A DNA stretch of 64,000 nucleotides from assembly GCF_037975245.1 (NCBI RefSeq), contig NC_092582.1, positions 2,178,501 to 2,242,500 on the forward strand. Reading direction: 5' to 3'. The notes under the pieces are model-generated. The model worked only from the letters and a program-made list of their open reading frames with translations, made no database searches and was not told the DNA's origin. A program made the translations under genes and the position numbers. This stretch comes from Apostichopus japonicus (Eukaryota; Echinodermata; Holothuroidea; Aspidochirotida; Stichopodidae). Positions 12,688 through 29,731 of the stretch are shown here, in pieces. How positions within the stretch are numbered: the stretch's first letter is position 1; each line of letters starts with the position of its first letter.

Positions 12688-15385
12688 TGACATCGATTCC
12701 GCCAAGTTTCATCTTTCGGTTTAACGAATACTTTACAAGTTTCCTTTTACTGTTAATTTGATCCGTGAATTTTATTTCAGCGATTTCGAAGAACAGTTAA
12801 TGAACTGTGGTTTGAGTGTGAGTGTACTATGTGTAACGCTATACAAGTACACCAACTGAGCATCGTAGTATATACGTTCGCGAGTATGTACGTTATATAT
12901 ATGAGGCAATCCAATGTGCTTACACGTGAGTTTATTTGCTGCGGAATTGGGAGTGCTAACTTCAAGTCGCCTGTTTTGCCTATCTGCAACCACTACGTCA
13001 ATCACCATATTGAAGCGTTCGAACAAACGGTACTTTTGGTGAGAAACTGGTGAATTTGAAAACCAGATTTCTACAAGAAGAAAACGTCGAATGGGGACAA
13101 TTTTTATATGGTTAGAAAGAGAAAAATAATAACTACAAAGACAATGTATCAAAATCTTCCACCAGACAATTCCTTTAAACAAATCGCTCGCATACTTTTT
13201 GATGGAGGTCGCGCAACTCCCCAAACGATTTAAGCGATTATCTTATCTGTCTTCCTTCGTTTTCTTGCTTCTCTTTTCCTCTCTTTCCTCTCTCTTCTTC
13301 CTGAAGCAGACTCTGCCGATGTTTTTTTTTCCCCTTTTAGTGGATGCCATCATTGCGTCTATACGGTCTTGATTCCATTTTCTTCCTTTCCCCCCTATTC
13401 TTCCCTAGTTTCCGCCTTCATGAATTTTTCATTTTCCACTCTCGCTTCGAATCGTTTTGGGAACTCTTGTCAGAAAAAACGGAGTGGATTGCGTCGTGTA
13501 AACCCTCTCGAAATTGTAAGCTCAACTTTCAAGAAGGTCTGTCAAACGTCCCAATATAATCGGCAGTATTTTAATTAAAACGAACCCATACAAACACCGC
13601 TAGTCCTTCGAACAGGAAATTGCGAATTCTACGACGGGAAGTCGTAGAAACCAGTTGGTGTACTTAAGCGGTATCAAATTTAAAGATCTCCCGAAAAGAA
13701 AAAATAAGAAGAAGAAATAAAGAAAGAAAGGTTTCATGGGTAAAACGCAACAGTTTGAAACATATTAAACGATATCTTGGGTTCCAAAAGGAATGATGTC
13801 TTAGAAAGACTGAAATCATCTCTCTAAACTGCTGCTGCTTGAGGATGGCAAAGTCCAGACTTTGTGTAAAGAGTCTACAGTAAACATCTCACTCGACTTT
13901 CAGAGATGTACTGCGAACTCCATTCTACTCAAATTGATGAGATAAATACTCATAACCTATTTCTTATGCATGTCCTCATATGACAATCAGTAAGTTAAAG
14001 TTTTTTACTTCTTTCAGAATCCCAATTCAATATATTAGAATATAACTAACCTATGTACTTATTACAAACTCTTCAAGGCAAATATAGTTGTGGGTGAATT
14101 ATATATGTATATATGCATATTCATTTCTTAATGAATATGCAAGAACGCAGCTACTCATACTAGATGGATGTGATCTTTACATGTTTTAATGTAACAGAGT
14201 ATCAATGAAATATGAATGTGACGGTCAAACTTATAGGTATAACGTTTCAGTAGGAACCACTGTACCTCCCTTCACCCCTTCTGTGTTCATACGTACCTCA
14301 TCCGTTGTTGCACGTATAAAGTGTGGTCTAACATGACAATTTCCCGAGGCCCCTCCCCTTACACCGAACCCTTTTTGTTCGGCTTCCCATGTATTCGGAG
14401 GTGCTTCACATCGGAGTAAGATGAACACTGAACAACGGAATTGATAAAAAGTCTTATTTCTCGTTTATTACGTTTAACTTGGCTGTGGTCTTATATCATT
14501 CCCCTTTTGTATACTAAATGCAGCATGGAGACTAATAGATAACACTTTCATGTCTTCAAAATGAGATAGTGTGAGACACTATTCTTTGAAATGCAAAGTT
14601 CAAGAAAGTAAAGCCGTATTTATGATCAATGCTGTCTACATGAGTTTTATACTTCATAGCACATGCATTCCGTTAAGGCATTATTACCAACCATTTAGAT
14701 ACGTAGTAACCAGACCAGACCGTGTGTAGTATTTGCGCAACTCATTCCTTAATATCAAAGATTTGTTTATTATTTAGTCTTTCCTTTACAATGATAAAGG
14801 CGAGACTTTTTTCAAAGCAGTTTTTGTTTAAGCTATTTACGTGATGTCATATAATGAATAAAACCATTTCACAATTAAATCCCTATAACCATGGTGTCAA
14901 GCACATAACAAAAGTGACAAAAAGAGACATTAAGAAAGCAATTTGTGTTAATATTGTAACTCTCCAAACTGAGTATGCTAAGCGAGATAGAATTAAAGCA
15001 GAAAAAAACAAAAGAAACAGTTTTAGATTATAAATAATCAGCAGAGAGACTTGTAGTTCAAAGGATGTATTTCTACGACGGTCTGCCTGCACAGAAAATT
15101 AATTATTTATCAATTTAGTTCCGACAAATTAGTAATTTAGGTCAATTGTCTGCTGTGTTATAATGGCATGTTTGAGTTTCCGTACGAGTGAGTGTAATAA
15201 CCCGTTAACACAACAAACTTAATTAAAGGATAGATTGGAAGTGATAATAAATAGGTACGTTCGTTAGTTCACTGACCTTGTAAACAGTGTAATATCAACT
15301 GCCAAGGATCATTTGTTTGAAATGATGGTAACACTATGATGTCCGTGCCTACGTATGTACCAGTATGTATGTGTGTATCTATTTA

Positions 15386-15397
15386 TCTATATCTATC

Positions 15398-15470
<73 letters not shown>
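15386..15470. repeat. (AT)n microsatellite with flanking ATCT units
   Basis: ATCT-rich lead-in followed by an AT dinucleotide tract. Confidence 0.9.
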
Positions 15471-15473
<3 letters not shown>

Positions 15474-16298
15474 TCATGGTTATCCTACTGAGCGTGTCTA
15501 AATCGCGAAACTAGTATCCACGAAATACTACATAATTATAAATGGTCATGGTTAGTATGTTAATTTTATGTAGTGCAGTCTTTTACTCAGTCGTTTGTTC
15601 AGTACTTCTTTTAAGATTGGGTTACCATATTTTTCAACTGTTCAACTAGAACAAACGTTCTACTTCAACACGTATAGTGCCACTACTGCATATACTGTGA
15701 TGGACTGACTTAACAACGGCTGTTACGATCAATCATAACGGAACACATTTCATAATTCACTCTCCCAAGGAGCGTCGCTGTACTATATATGTGTACTATG
15801 GCATATGTACCCTACTATGAGGCCTACTCTGCGCTTTTCAAACGTACTGGAATATATGCTGTACACTTTCGGCCACTTCAGTTGTAAAGGTTAACTGTTT
15901 GTGTAGAAATTTGGAACTTTGTTTAATCATGCAGCCTTAAATAACTGGATAGCAAAAAGAAACAAACAAAATCATAAAAGTTCATGTTGTCAATGAAGTC
16001 TCATAATCGGGACAAATGGTAGGATCTTGTTTACTGTTCTGGTCTGAACTCCTTTATCATTCGGGGAAATCATATCGACAATCCAGATTTGTGGTTACGT
16101 TTAACAACCATAGTAGCGTAAGACGACATTTGATGAATGAACTAAGACTATAAAATCAAACAGAAAATCGCAATTTTGGATACTCGAATGAAATAAATGG
16201 TCGAGACTTGCTCATCGAAATCGAAATGTGGAGATGATTTATAATATCAGCAATAAATATATACATCTAAGGGGGTCCATTTATCATCAAACCACTGC

Positions 16299-16301
<3 letters not shown>

Positions 16302-16338
<37 letters not shown>
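16302..16338. repeat. (AT)n microsatellite
   Basis: AT tract followed by TTTAT-rich sequence to about 16370. Confidence 0.9.
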
Positions 16339-16348
<10 letters not shown>

Positions 16349-17039
16349 TTATTATTTATTTATATTTATTTATGTCCATCCTCCAATTTGTCTTCAAGCC
16401 GTTAATAATTATAAAGTATTCACGGTCTATTTCCCGTTATCGTTTGACAAGAGCAATATATAAAGTCGATGTGCAACGATCAATGTGTTTTGTTTTTTTG
16501 TCACGTTACGGGTTGGAAGTGGCATAAAAGACTATTGTTGGATTTCATATAACCGCCAGTTCACATATATAGAACACTGTGTGAAAAAGACTAATATAAG
16601 TCAATAGAACAAACAAAATAAAGCTTTTTAAACAAGGCTTTGGTTATCTTCAATGATTTGCTCAAGATGAAATGACAAAAAAGAGAAGAAAAAAAAAAAA
16701 GAGAAGAAAATAAATATGGTGAAACATATCATATGAAAGTTGAAAATATGTCTGAATAGCTTATTGTTCCTATTGTATTCAATAGTGTGATTGAATATGA
16801 TAACAGTGAAGAAAAACAAAAAACAAAGAAAATGAAGGAAAATTTTCGGAGCAATATAAAAGGGACACGTAGATTAAAATACTTTTCAGTATAGTTTGCG
16901 GTCGTCTGGTTTAAAATAGGGAAAAGAACCTTCACTTGACCAACTTAACCGTTGAAAATACCAATTTTCTGTATTTCTTCGTCTGCGCGTGTATATATTT
17001 ATATTTACACACATAAACACATATGCATACACACATACG

Positions 17040-17049
17040 CATATATATA

Positions 17050-17081
<32 letters not shown>

Positions 17082-17082
17082 C

Positions 17083-17123
<41 letters not shown>
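17040..17123. repeat. (AT)n microsatellite, interrupted by AC
   Basis: About 84 bp of AT with AC interruptions, preceded by CACATA-like units and followed by ATTT units. Confidence 0.9.
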
Positions 17124-17126
<3 letters not shown>

Positions 17127-18572
17127 TTATTTATCTATATATTTACATACATATATATCTAGGTGTTGTAATCTATATAATAATTTAATAAAAACGAAGA
17201 TGTACTTTAACGGGCACTCTCCTATCATACTCGTCTTTTTTTTCTTTTCTTTTTTGGAGTACATTATTTTAAACAATTGTCCGTTTTTTAGTTATACATG
17301 CCACATTAGACATTCCTATTACGCTTCGACGAATGTGAAAAATACCACTTGTTAGTATATGACACGCTGGCCTTACATACATTCATTCCTGTTCGTTATA
17401 TCTCTTTTGATATTACTATATACAACAAAATATGATAAACAGTGATGTGAATGAAGGGAATACAGAAAAGAAAATAGACCGCCATGATATATTTGAGGTT
17501 AAATTTTACAGTCATTGACGATATTCCCCCAGTTTAACTTAACTATTGTTTTTTATACCATGACACAGAGCGTGCGTACGGCATCATACAACGTGTTTGT
17601 TTTGCCTTCACTGAGGGTTAAGACTTTTATTGATTGCTAGTGTATAGCGCGTGCCGTATACAATTCACCGTTGAGGGTCTGCTATTCATCGTAACTAAGT
17701 AAGCGTAAAACCGTCTCTCTTTCTCTCTCTCTCTGACATAGCCCATTGCTTTATATTTTCTCATTTTTTCCCTGCAAGGTAAGAAAAATAAGTTTGTTTG
17801 GAGAGCATATAAGGAACAGTGTGCTGAATCGACATCTCTTGTCATATTATATGGTATTTTGTATGAACGGCTCTGACATGAAAATTGTCAAGGCAAAGTA
17901 TTACAAGGCGCCGTTATTATTTCGTGGAATAGAAAAAAACGCGCTATGACTAACAAACCTGTAGTGCAGGACTGTGCTATAACACATTTGGCTATTTTAG
18001 TTGTGTGTACCCTATAAGGTACATAATATGTATGCCATATACTTAAGTCATATTCATGAATCTTATTTCTATATTTAATAAGATTTGTTTTTTTTTAAGA
18101 AAAATGTTGGATTTAAATGACGCTTCTGTTTGCGCTTGCTTATGTTGCCATGGAGATTATGGTCCTTTAACAAACAGGGTTGCTCTCGGTGTGATTGAGA
18201 CTCGGATTCAATCTGTGACGTCATAGCAGTATGGAATTCCATAGACTGAAAAAAATTAACATAAACTGATGTGACGTCATCATCCATGCTTGACATTGTA
18301 AATATAGACTTTATAAATTTACCCACGTGATATACAGTCGGTTGATGATACAACAATAAATGTACCAATATATAGCCCTATGCATAACTCTACAATCCTG
18401 CAACTAAAACTCGAGGTGAGCAACTTCCAATTAAGTGAAGCGATTTCAATTCGCAGACACCTTATCTGGATTTATTTCCCCAAAAAATTAGGTCGCCGTG
18501 TATAATGACAAACAAGACATTAAATGAACACATCAAGTTCATTTCCTTCTTTCTAAATTTATTTCATTTCAG

Positions 18573-22862
<4,290 letters not shown>

Positions 22863-23115
22863 CGCAAACTCCGTAATTTATGCAAGACTATATACTAGAC
22901 TATAGTAGCCGCAAATTCACACTCGGAGGGAAGAGAAAGACTAACAAATGGATAAAACATCGTGCAGACTATATGCAAAAGTGTGTGAGAGTTTAGGCGG
23001 GGAAACAAAATCTCCAAGGGAAAGCTGAAATTGGAAGCAACCAACCAAATTTGCCGAAGCCGTTCGCATGCATGTAGTCAAAGTACAATGATAACTACAA
23101 ATGCAATTCACTAAT

Positions 23116-23180
23116 GTTGTACGGTTTTGTACGGTTTTGTACGGTTGTACGATTGTACGGTTGTACGATGTTGTACAGTT
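23116..23180 (+). repeat. TGTACG minisatellite in the putative lmx1 3' UTR
   Basis: Seven TGTAC units separated by GGTTT, GGT or GAT spacers, about 250 bp after the lmx1 stop codon. If the transcript extends this far the repeat is part of the 3' UTR. Confidence 0.7.
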
Positions 23181-24213
23181 TTTCCACGCATAAAATAATT
23201 TTAACCTAAAAATGTCACAATTATCTTCTTTAATTGTAATAATTCTTGTCATTAATATGTTCACGATTCAAAAAAAAAAACTTATCAGTTGCAATACCTG
23301 TATACGTCTGAGTATACACACCAATCAGGTTTCCTTTTCTCCATTTACTCAAAAATGACAGTACTTTTAAGCAACTCATGTATTCTTGGAGCGAAAAAGA
23401 AAGTCGTTTGTAAAGCATCTCATTGAAGAGGCAAGAGATCAAACTTGAACCTTGACCCACATTTATGCCAAAGTTCACGTGGTACTCACGTGGTCAATTT
23501 TAAATCTTCCAATATCAGTACGGTGTTAGGGTGTGGCAAATATTACTATAGATTCCTGCAAAGAAGAACAACTTAAACTAAGGGGGAAAACCCCAAGAAT
23601 TTCTTTTAACTTAAAGAAGGTTGTTCGAACAGAAAATACATGTTTTTAACTTTGAGTGTGAAACACATATGACGAAAAAGTCTCTTATTCATATTGTAGT
23701 AGGTCTTTTGAAACATTACACTCATGCCACACAAATACATCGGTTTTTACTTATTGAAGTGACCATTACTCTAAACTTGACTTGATTGCTGGACTCGATC
23801 GATATGTATATATATATATATATATATTGCCAGAGATATCAATTTGTTTGTGAAGCTTATGCACGTGTGTTCTACCAAATTTTGGTGTAACCAGAAAACA
23901 GGGCAGGATCATTGCCACAAACATGCTTTACAAAATAGTTCACAAAATAACACAAAACGAATAGAAGATATGCTGCGTAAGGTACAGGGTCTATAAGGTA
24001 TGCATATACGCTATGCTGATGTAAACACGATTTGTTATTTAAGTATAACCTTAAGTATTCACTTTCATAAAAGAGAGTGATGCATTGGGTACAGTGTAAG
24101 TCACTCACTGTGCTCAGGAGTGAGTCATTGCTATAACGTTTACTGCTGAAAGATGTGAAATATATAATGTGAGTACTAAGTGAATTTTTTTTTTTTTACT
24201 AACGGCATTGTGC

Positions 24214-24219
24214 AATAAA
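24214..24219 (+). terminator. candidate lmx1 polyadenylation signal AATAAA
   Basis: First canonical AATAAA I found on the + strand after the lmx1 stop, 1.35 kb downstream. Another lies near 25904. There is no transcript evidence for either. Confidence 0.25.
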
Positions 24220-27017
24220 CTAAGCATCAGGAAGATATAAAAAGACGTTTCTTTTTTTATAAGGCAATTAGTAGGTAACTTCTAAGACACGTTTTTCGTT
24301 TCAAAAACAGAAAAAAACGGTATTAGTTCCCTCGGTTTTTTTACTTTTTTTACTTTTAGCTTTGCAGGCTCAGACTAAAATCTCAGAGAAATTTGGAACA
24401 TTGTAAAGCTATATGACCGCATTGCCAACTGTTCTGGTAAACAAGAGAGAAAGGCGATGAAGAATAAGAAAACAGGAACCATTATAAAAGTAGCATTTTA
24501 TGGAGAAACCTGCTAGGCTATGTGGAGACAAGATTGGTGGTTATTTATGTTTCTCTCTCTCTCTCGAATTGAAGGGATATATTCTTTAATTAAGAAAAAA
24601 AGAAAATCTTCCACATATCGTTTCAAAGGTTGTGTTTTGTCTTTCGTAAACTTTTTGGGTGAACTTCAGTAATGTTGGAATGTTGTAAACGGTGGGGGAT
24701 TCTTTGTTAAAGTACAGGACATATGAGCAAAGCACATCACCCTAAACTCTCAGATGTAAAGTGTCACTATGAATATTCAGTTATTTTATCTCGGTTCACT
24801 TTTAACCTTTGTCTTTGATATTTATAACTCTAATCATACCTGACCCTAACCCACACCACCCCTTCATTCGTACATGATCACATTGGTATCTCCAACTACT
24901 TATCTATCCTGCAACAAAACGTTGGTACCCCGTGTACAAGTCCGTGCATGCTGTACGGTCTCCAAGTACATTCTGTGATCTGCATACTGAGTATACCATT
25001 TGACAATGTACGTTACAAACGGTGGACATGAGCCTACGCCATATTTTCGTTGGTGATACAATTAAGGATTGAAAACCCATATCGTATTCTTCAAGCAGGT
25101 TGCATGTTAAGCTCTAAATGCTCCATGGTGATAAGAAGAGTATACATGTATTTCTTAAGTTGTAAGTCATTAAAAGCAATGCTGATTTTCCCTTTATTCA
25201 TGTGTTTATTTATTAAAGGTCATGACGATGTTCCGAAAGACGGGGCGTGGCTTGTTTTATTTTGTAAAGGTTTGCGTCACACCGGTCACGTGACGACGAT
25301 GGACAATAATTCATTTTTTTTTCTATGTATTGGATGAGTACTTATATATTACAAGAAACATATTGTAAATATTTTCAATACCATGTTTTCTACCTGATCT
25401 GTGGTAATATTTATTCTATTTGTTGGTCTTTTGTGAACAATTTTTTTTTATCTTCTGTAAATTAAAACACTCAATGTTGGGATGACAAGCTCGTTTTCTC
25501 TCACTCTCTCTGTTACTCATATCTCTCTTCGCCGGATGATGTTTAGTTGCCTCTTCTCATCAACATTTTTCTTTTTCTTTATTTTTATTCAAGTTTTGAT
25601 TTTTGATTTTGGGTTTCGAAGTCTTGCCACTCAAGTTTGTTTATGTGTGTGTTGTATACGTGCGTGGACAACAACTAAAAGTCTGTCCTATTTCTTTGGA
25701 CGTTATGTCGTGTCAGAAATTGTGGGACATTTTCTTGGTAAAATTTCGAAATACTTTCTTACAGTATGTTATGGTACATAAACTATAGTATGCCTATTTT
25801 TGTCAGAAATTAGTGAAAATTACTTCTCAAATCTAACAAAAGAAAGTAGTAACAATGCAATGAAATACATAACACTATTTGAATACTAATACTAAATTCA
25901 ATAAAATTATGTAATCGTTACGTCACAAACCGCTGATGAAGAAATTCTAGACCTTCCTTTTGGGCATGTTAAGACAAAAACAGCACAAAAATAAAATACA
26001 ACAAATGTTAAGTGTCATCTTCGTGTAAGTATATGATCAACTTAATATATAACATTTTGATATGTATCAGTGGCAAATTGGGGGGGGGGTGGTTCCCCTC
26101 TCCCCCCTCACACACCTACCATCGTCGGACGGTTATTTTTTCACGTTCCACCACATAAAATGTATTAGTACAACAATGCGTTTGGAGCTTATTATAGACC
26201 TACTTTATAGTCTAAATATGTCTCAGAACGCGCCATATTAATCTAATATTTGTTTTACTTTCTGCCGGAGGGCCCCAGACCCTCCTACACGGAAAACAGT
26301 TTCAATTACCCCGGGGCCAGAAACCCCTCCTTTGTACAATCGTACATTCGCTTCTAGTTCGTCCATGTAGGATCTACCTTTACCTATTTCAGTCGGGGGA
26401 CTTTAGAATCCCCCCCCCCCCCTTCGCCCTTCACGCCTTTCAAATCCTGTGTAAGCCACTTTTATGTTTCCCTATGTTACATTGTAAAAGCTAACCCAAA
26501 CCTTTTTTTTTAAATTTCTCCTGATAGTCAGGATTATAAATATAGAGATGATAACAAAGACATTAGTTTTTAACGACCCTAATCATGTTTATATATGATG
26601 TTCATTTTTTGTCAAAATTGGTTGGTCACAATTTTTCTTACTTTTTTTTAAAGATAAATTCACATTGCAATAAAACTAAGAGTTTTTACGTAGGTTTTTT
26701 TCTTATTTACAAGCATTGAAATAAGAAAGGTTTTTTTTTTAAATCAAGGTGTTCTGTGGAAGTTTTGGTATTCTTGTGTATGTAAAGGTCTGACGTTTTC
26801 ATCCTAAAAAGAGACGTCATTTTTGATTGCGGAATATTCATTTACGAAGTCATCTTTTCATTAATCATCATATCCACAATATAAATAAGAACGTTTAATC
26901 TCTCCAATTGGACTTTAATCACCTATCTGTATTCTGGCTAAGATCAAAATCAAATATCTGTTCCTCAATAGAACTTGTTAATATTGTACCAGATAAATCA
27001 CATTGGATAGTCATATG

Positions 27018-27240
27018 GGAGTGTTAGCTCAGTGGTTAACGCCAGTGCCTTTCAATCATAAGGTCCCGAGTTCGAGTCACTCCAAGATTAATGTATATCG
27101 CCCAGTTTCAGATTGTTGGCAATTGACAATTCATAATCATGGACGTTAAATATGAATGTGAGAGACTGACTTCGGTCAGCTTGCGGCTTTGATAAGCCAA
27201 TTAGGCTTCTTCGCGAGTTCCTGCTTGCAGGAGGATCTAA
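27018..27240 (+). mobile_element. tRNA-derived SINE, copy 1
   Basis: The head 27018-27083 has acceptor ends GGAGTG/CACTCC, box A-like TAGCTCAGTGGTTA, an anticodon arm CCTT/AAGG and box B-like AGTTCGAGTC. The tail continues to GCAGGAGGATCTA. The whole unit is about 85-90% identical by eye to 35072-35295, which proves a dispersed repeat rather than a single tRNA gene. Confidence 0.85.
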
Positions 27241-29619
27241 AGTGCATACAAATGTGTAACTATCCTGCATGTACGCGGAATAATATGCAGCGCCAAAAGG
27301 GAAACAAAATGTTTAAGTGTTCTTTTCAATAGATCGATGATCAATGACAAAATGCAATCATGAAATTTTATATAAAGAAGTCCCATTTTCTTTTCTCTTT
27401 TTATTGGCCACTTTATTGACCCTCCTAAAGCCGAATCCAGTATGACTATAATAAGGGCTACTAATTCAGGATTTCCATGTTGAATTATTTTAAAAGTCAA
27501 ATTCTTTAAAACTGCCGTATTTCGTGATAAATTTTGCGCAAAATGCGCTGAATTTCTGTGCATCCTCTTAAAGTATTTTTTTTTCATTACCATGATATTT
27601 TTTCTTCAGAAATTGTAACAAAAATGCGTTATACTTTGTATTCAATAATATTAAATTGTAAGAGAGACCCTTTTGAGACAGTAATGTGGACACTCAATAA
27701 CAATAATTGAGCTTTCTATATGGTCCCATCATACATATAGGAATGTTTAATCTAATCGTATCGTTGATGGTGAAAGACTTATATTAAAAAGAAAACTTAG
27801 CAGCTGAATTCACCTAAAACCGGTAATGGCGTATTGTGATCAAAAATTCAATACTTACCATTTCAAAAGAACATATACAGAAGAGATACCCTCTCAGTGT
27901 ATGAGTAGGTACATCGAGCCCACCCCGGCAGCCCTACCCCCCCCCCCACCAGTTCCCGTATAAAAAAAAACTTGATTTCGTGTCTACGCTTTCAATACTT
28001 TCTGGAAAGCTAAATATTTATGACGTCAAGTTTTATTATGGGCACTGTGACCTAGCCTACTCCTTCACGTCACTGAAAATAAAATAATTCCCCCACCCCC
28101 GTTTTCCTCGTAGTTCAAATGTTCACACGTAGTTCCATATAAGAAAGAGCTAAAATAATAACCCATTATCATTAAGAAAAATGTTTAAAACGTTTCAATT
28201 TTAATTTACAACAAAACAGAATTACTCTCTCTTCACGTTTATAATTACTCCAATGAATTAATGTTACAATATAATTGACACCTCGATCAATATTTGAAAA
28301 AGTACACAATTTTACGGAAATCTTTTAATTTAATTCGTATGTTTATATCTCTGTGTGGACGAAATGTACCAAAACGACTGATAGAAAAGTTTAAGTAAAC
28401 AATATGGCGTCTCGCTTGTAAACATCGGATCTCCGGGCTCTGTAGTAGCATTATGTTGTCTTGTGATGTTTTCTAACCGTATATTGTAGAATGATACCAA
28501 GAACATTCCAACAATCTACGTTTGTGGGTTTTAACGAAACATGATCATGAATTAAAAATATAAACGTTTACTTGTGATTATTTGTTATACGTTTGGAAAC
28601 GTTTCACGTAACCAGAGTTGGTCAGTAACGTGGGGTGGGTCGAATTGGGGGGACGTCTAGTCCGGGGATAGGATTGTGACGTATTTAAAGTGAAAAGTCA
28701 CGATTATTATTATTTTTTTTGTGATGGATACAACTACGATCGTATACGAATTGTCCTTACGTGTAGTATGCGAATACACCTAGTTCACCTATGTCCAACC
28801 CTGTCCACACCCCATCCCCCCCCACCCAAAACCCCACCACCGCTTAAAGACTTAAACAGTAATACTGCACATAAGTTACTAGTTAACTCATGTCCTGTAG
28901 ATATGTATTTTTCGGATGGAACCTTAGTCTCTCCGTGCACATTTAACTCTATTTGACGTTTGCAAATATATTCTAGCCCAATCACAAAACGAGTTCTCCT
29001 ATATTTACACTTTTCGTTAATGAACGCCGATAACTGAATTCAATCTGGTTGTTTTGAGGAGGTAAATTTCATAAACCTTTAAACATTTACATAAGCATAT
29101 TTCTTGGAAATACTAAGAAGGGCTTGGGCAAATTTGTTCTAGTAGGCCATATTGAGAGATGGTAAAATGGAGAAATAACCCGAATTATCCCCGTCGTTTG
29201 TTTGATCTCTTATTCAACTACTAATTAATAATTTATTACGAGATAATTAAAGAATCATAGTTGATAAACATGGGACGACAACCGGCTCGTGATTTTTACA
29301 GGAATAATCCAAAGTAGCTAAATTTATTGACTGATAAAGACGACCATTATCTATAGAAACATTTTGGTGAAAATTTGCAATATATTTTCACTTTTCGGTT
29401 TTAGGGAAATTTTGAAAATGGTACCAAAGTGACCTGATGCAAACCGGAATCACAATTGTACATTGACAATAAGATCTTTGTTGTTTCGCTTTGCTTTTCT
29501 ACGTGTTGACCTTGTACTGGGCGGCTTGAATTCTTTTTTATACCAATTCAAGCAACCAAGGGGGGGGGGGGGGGCTGTAAAGTTTACATAATGCATGCAC
29601 ATGTGGTGTACTCATATGT

Positions 29620-29731
29620 TAAGGCAATGAAATTTACAATAGAAAAATAGGTACAATTTTAAGCCATTAAAATTTAAAGTAGAAAATAGATCAAATTTTA
29701 AGGCAATTAAATTTAAAGTAGATCAAATTTT
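29620..29731. repeat. short tandem repeat, period about 45 bp
   Basis: About two and a half copies of an AAGGCAATTAAATTTAAAGT-like unit followed by AGATCAAATTTT. Confidence 0.7.

Larger units (their letters stand above)
11918..13178. mobile_element. TTAA-flanked non-autonomous DNA transposon with internal direct repeats
   Basis: Both ends are TTAA (11918-11921 and 13175-13178). They are followed inward by similar 16-bp terminal inverted repeats, AAGGATTGTCTGGTGG on the left and AGGAATTGTCTGGTGG on the right (two differences). TTAA target duplication is the habit of piggyBac-type elements, so a non-autonomous piggyBac relative is the likeliest reading. No transposase is encoded. Two direct repeats of about 230 bp lie inside at 12183-12411 and 12460-12687; the 158-aa minus-strand open frame across them is internally repeated only for that reason. 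Confidence 0.7.
13179..18572. other. gene-free stretch upstream of the first lmx1 exon seen
   Basis: I searched for an exon encoding the first LIM domain of lmx1 (two CxxC pairs around a WH motif) and did not find one. The region has pyrimidine-rich tracts near 13245-13335, several (AT)n arrays and scattered A-rich runs. Much of it is probably lmx1 intron, because LIM1 must be encoded upstream. Confidence 0.45.

Noticed and set aside
12229-12705. 158-aa minus-strand frame with an internal repeat
   Set aside because: The repeat is a DNA-level duplication inside a TTAA element. No family resemblance.
1-18572. Exon for lmx1 LIM1 or the start codon
   Set aside because: I looked for the CxxC, WH and CxxC pattern and could not find one. 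It probably lies upstream of the window, but a short exon could have been missed.
25050-25788. Open frames downstream of lmx1
   Set aside because: Low-complexity hydrophobic translations without splice or family support.
26069-26460. hAT element starting CAGTGGCAAATTGGGG
   Set aside because: A left end is plausible, but I could not find a matching right end or 8-bp duplication.
27018-27083. Functional tRNA gene
   Set aside because: The sequence continues into a tail shared with 35072-35295, so it is a SINE.
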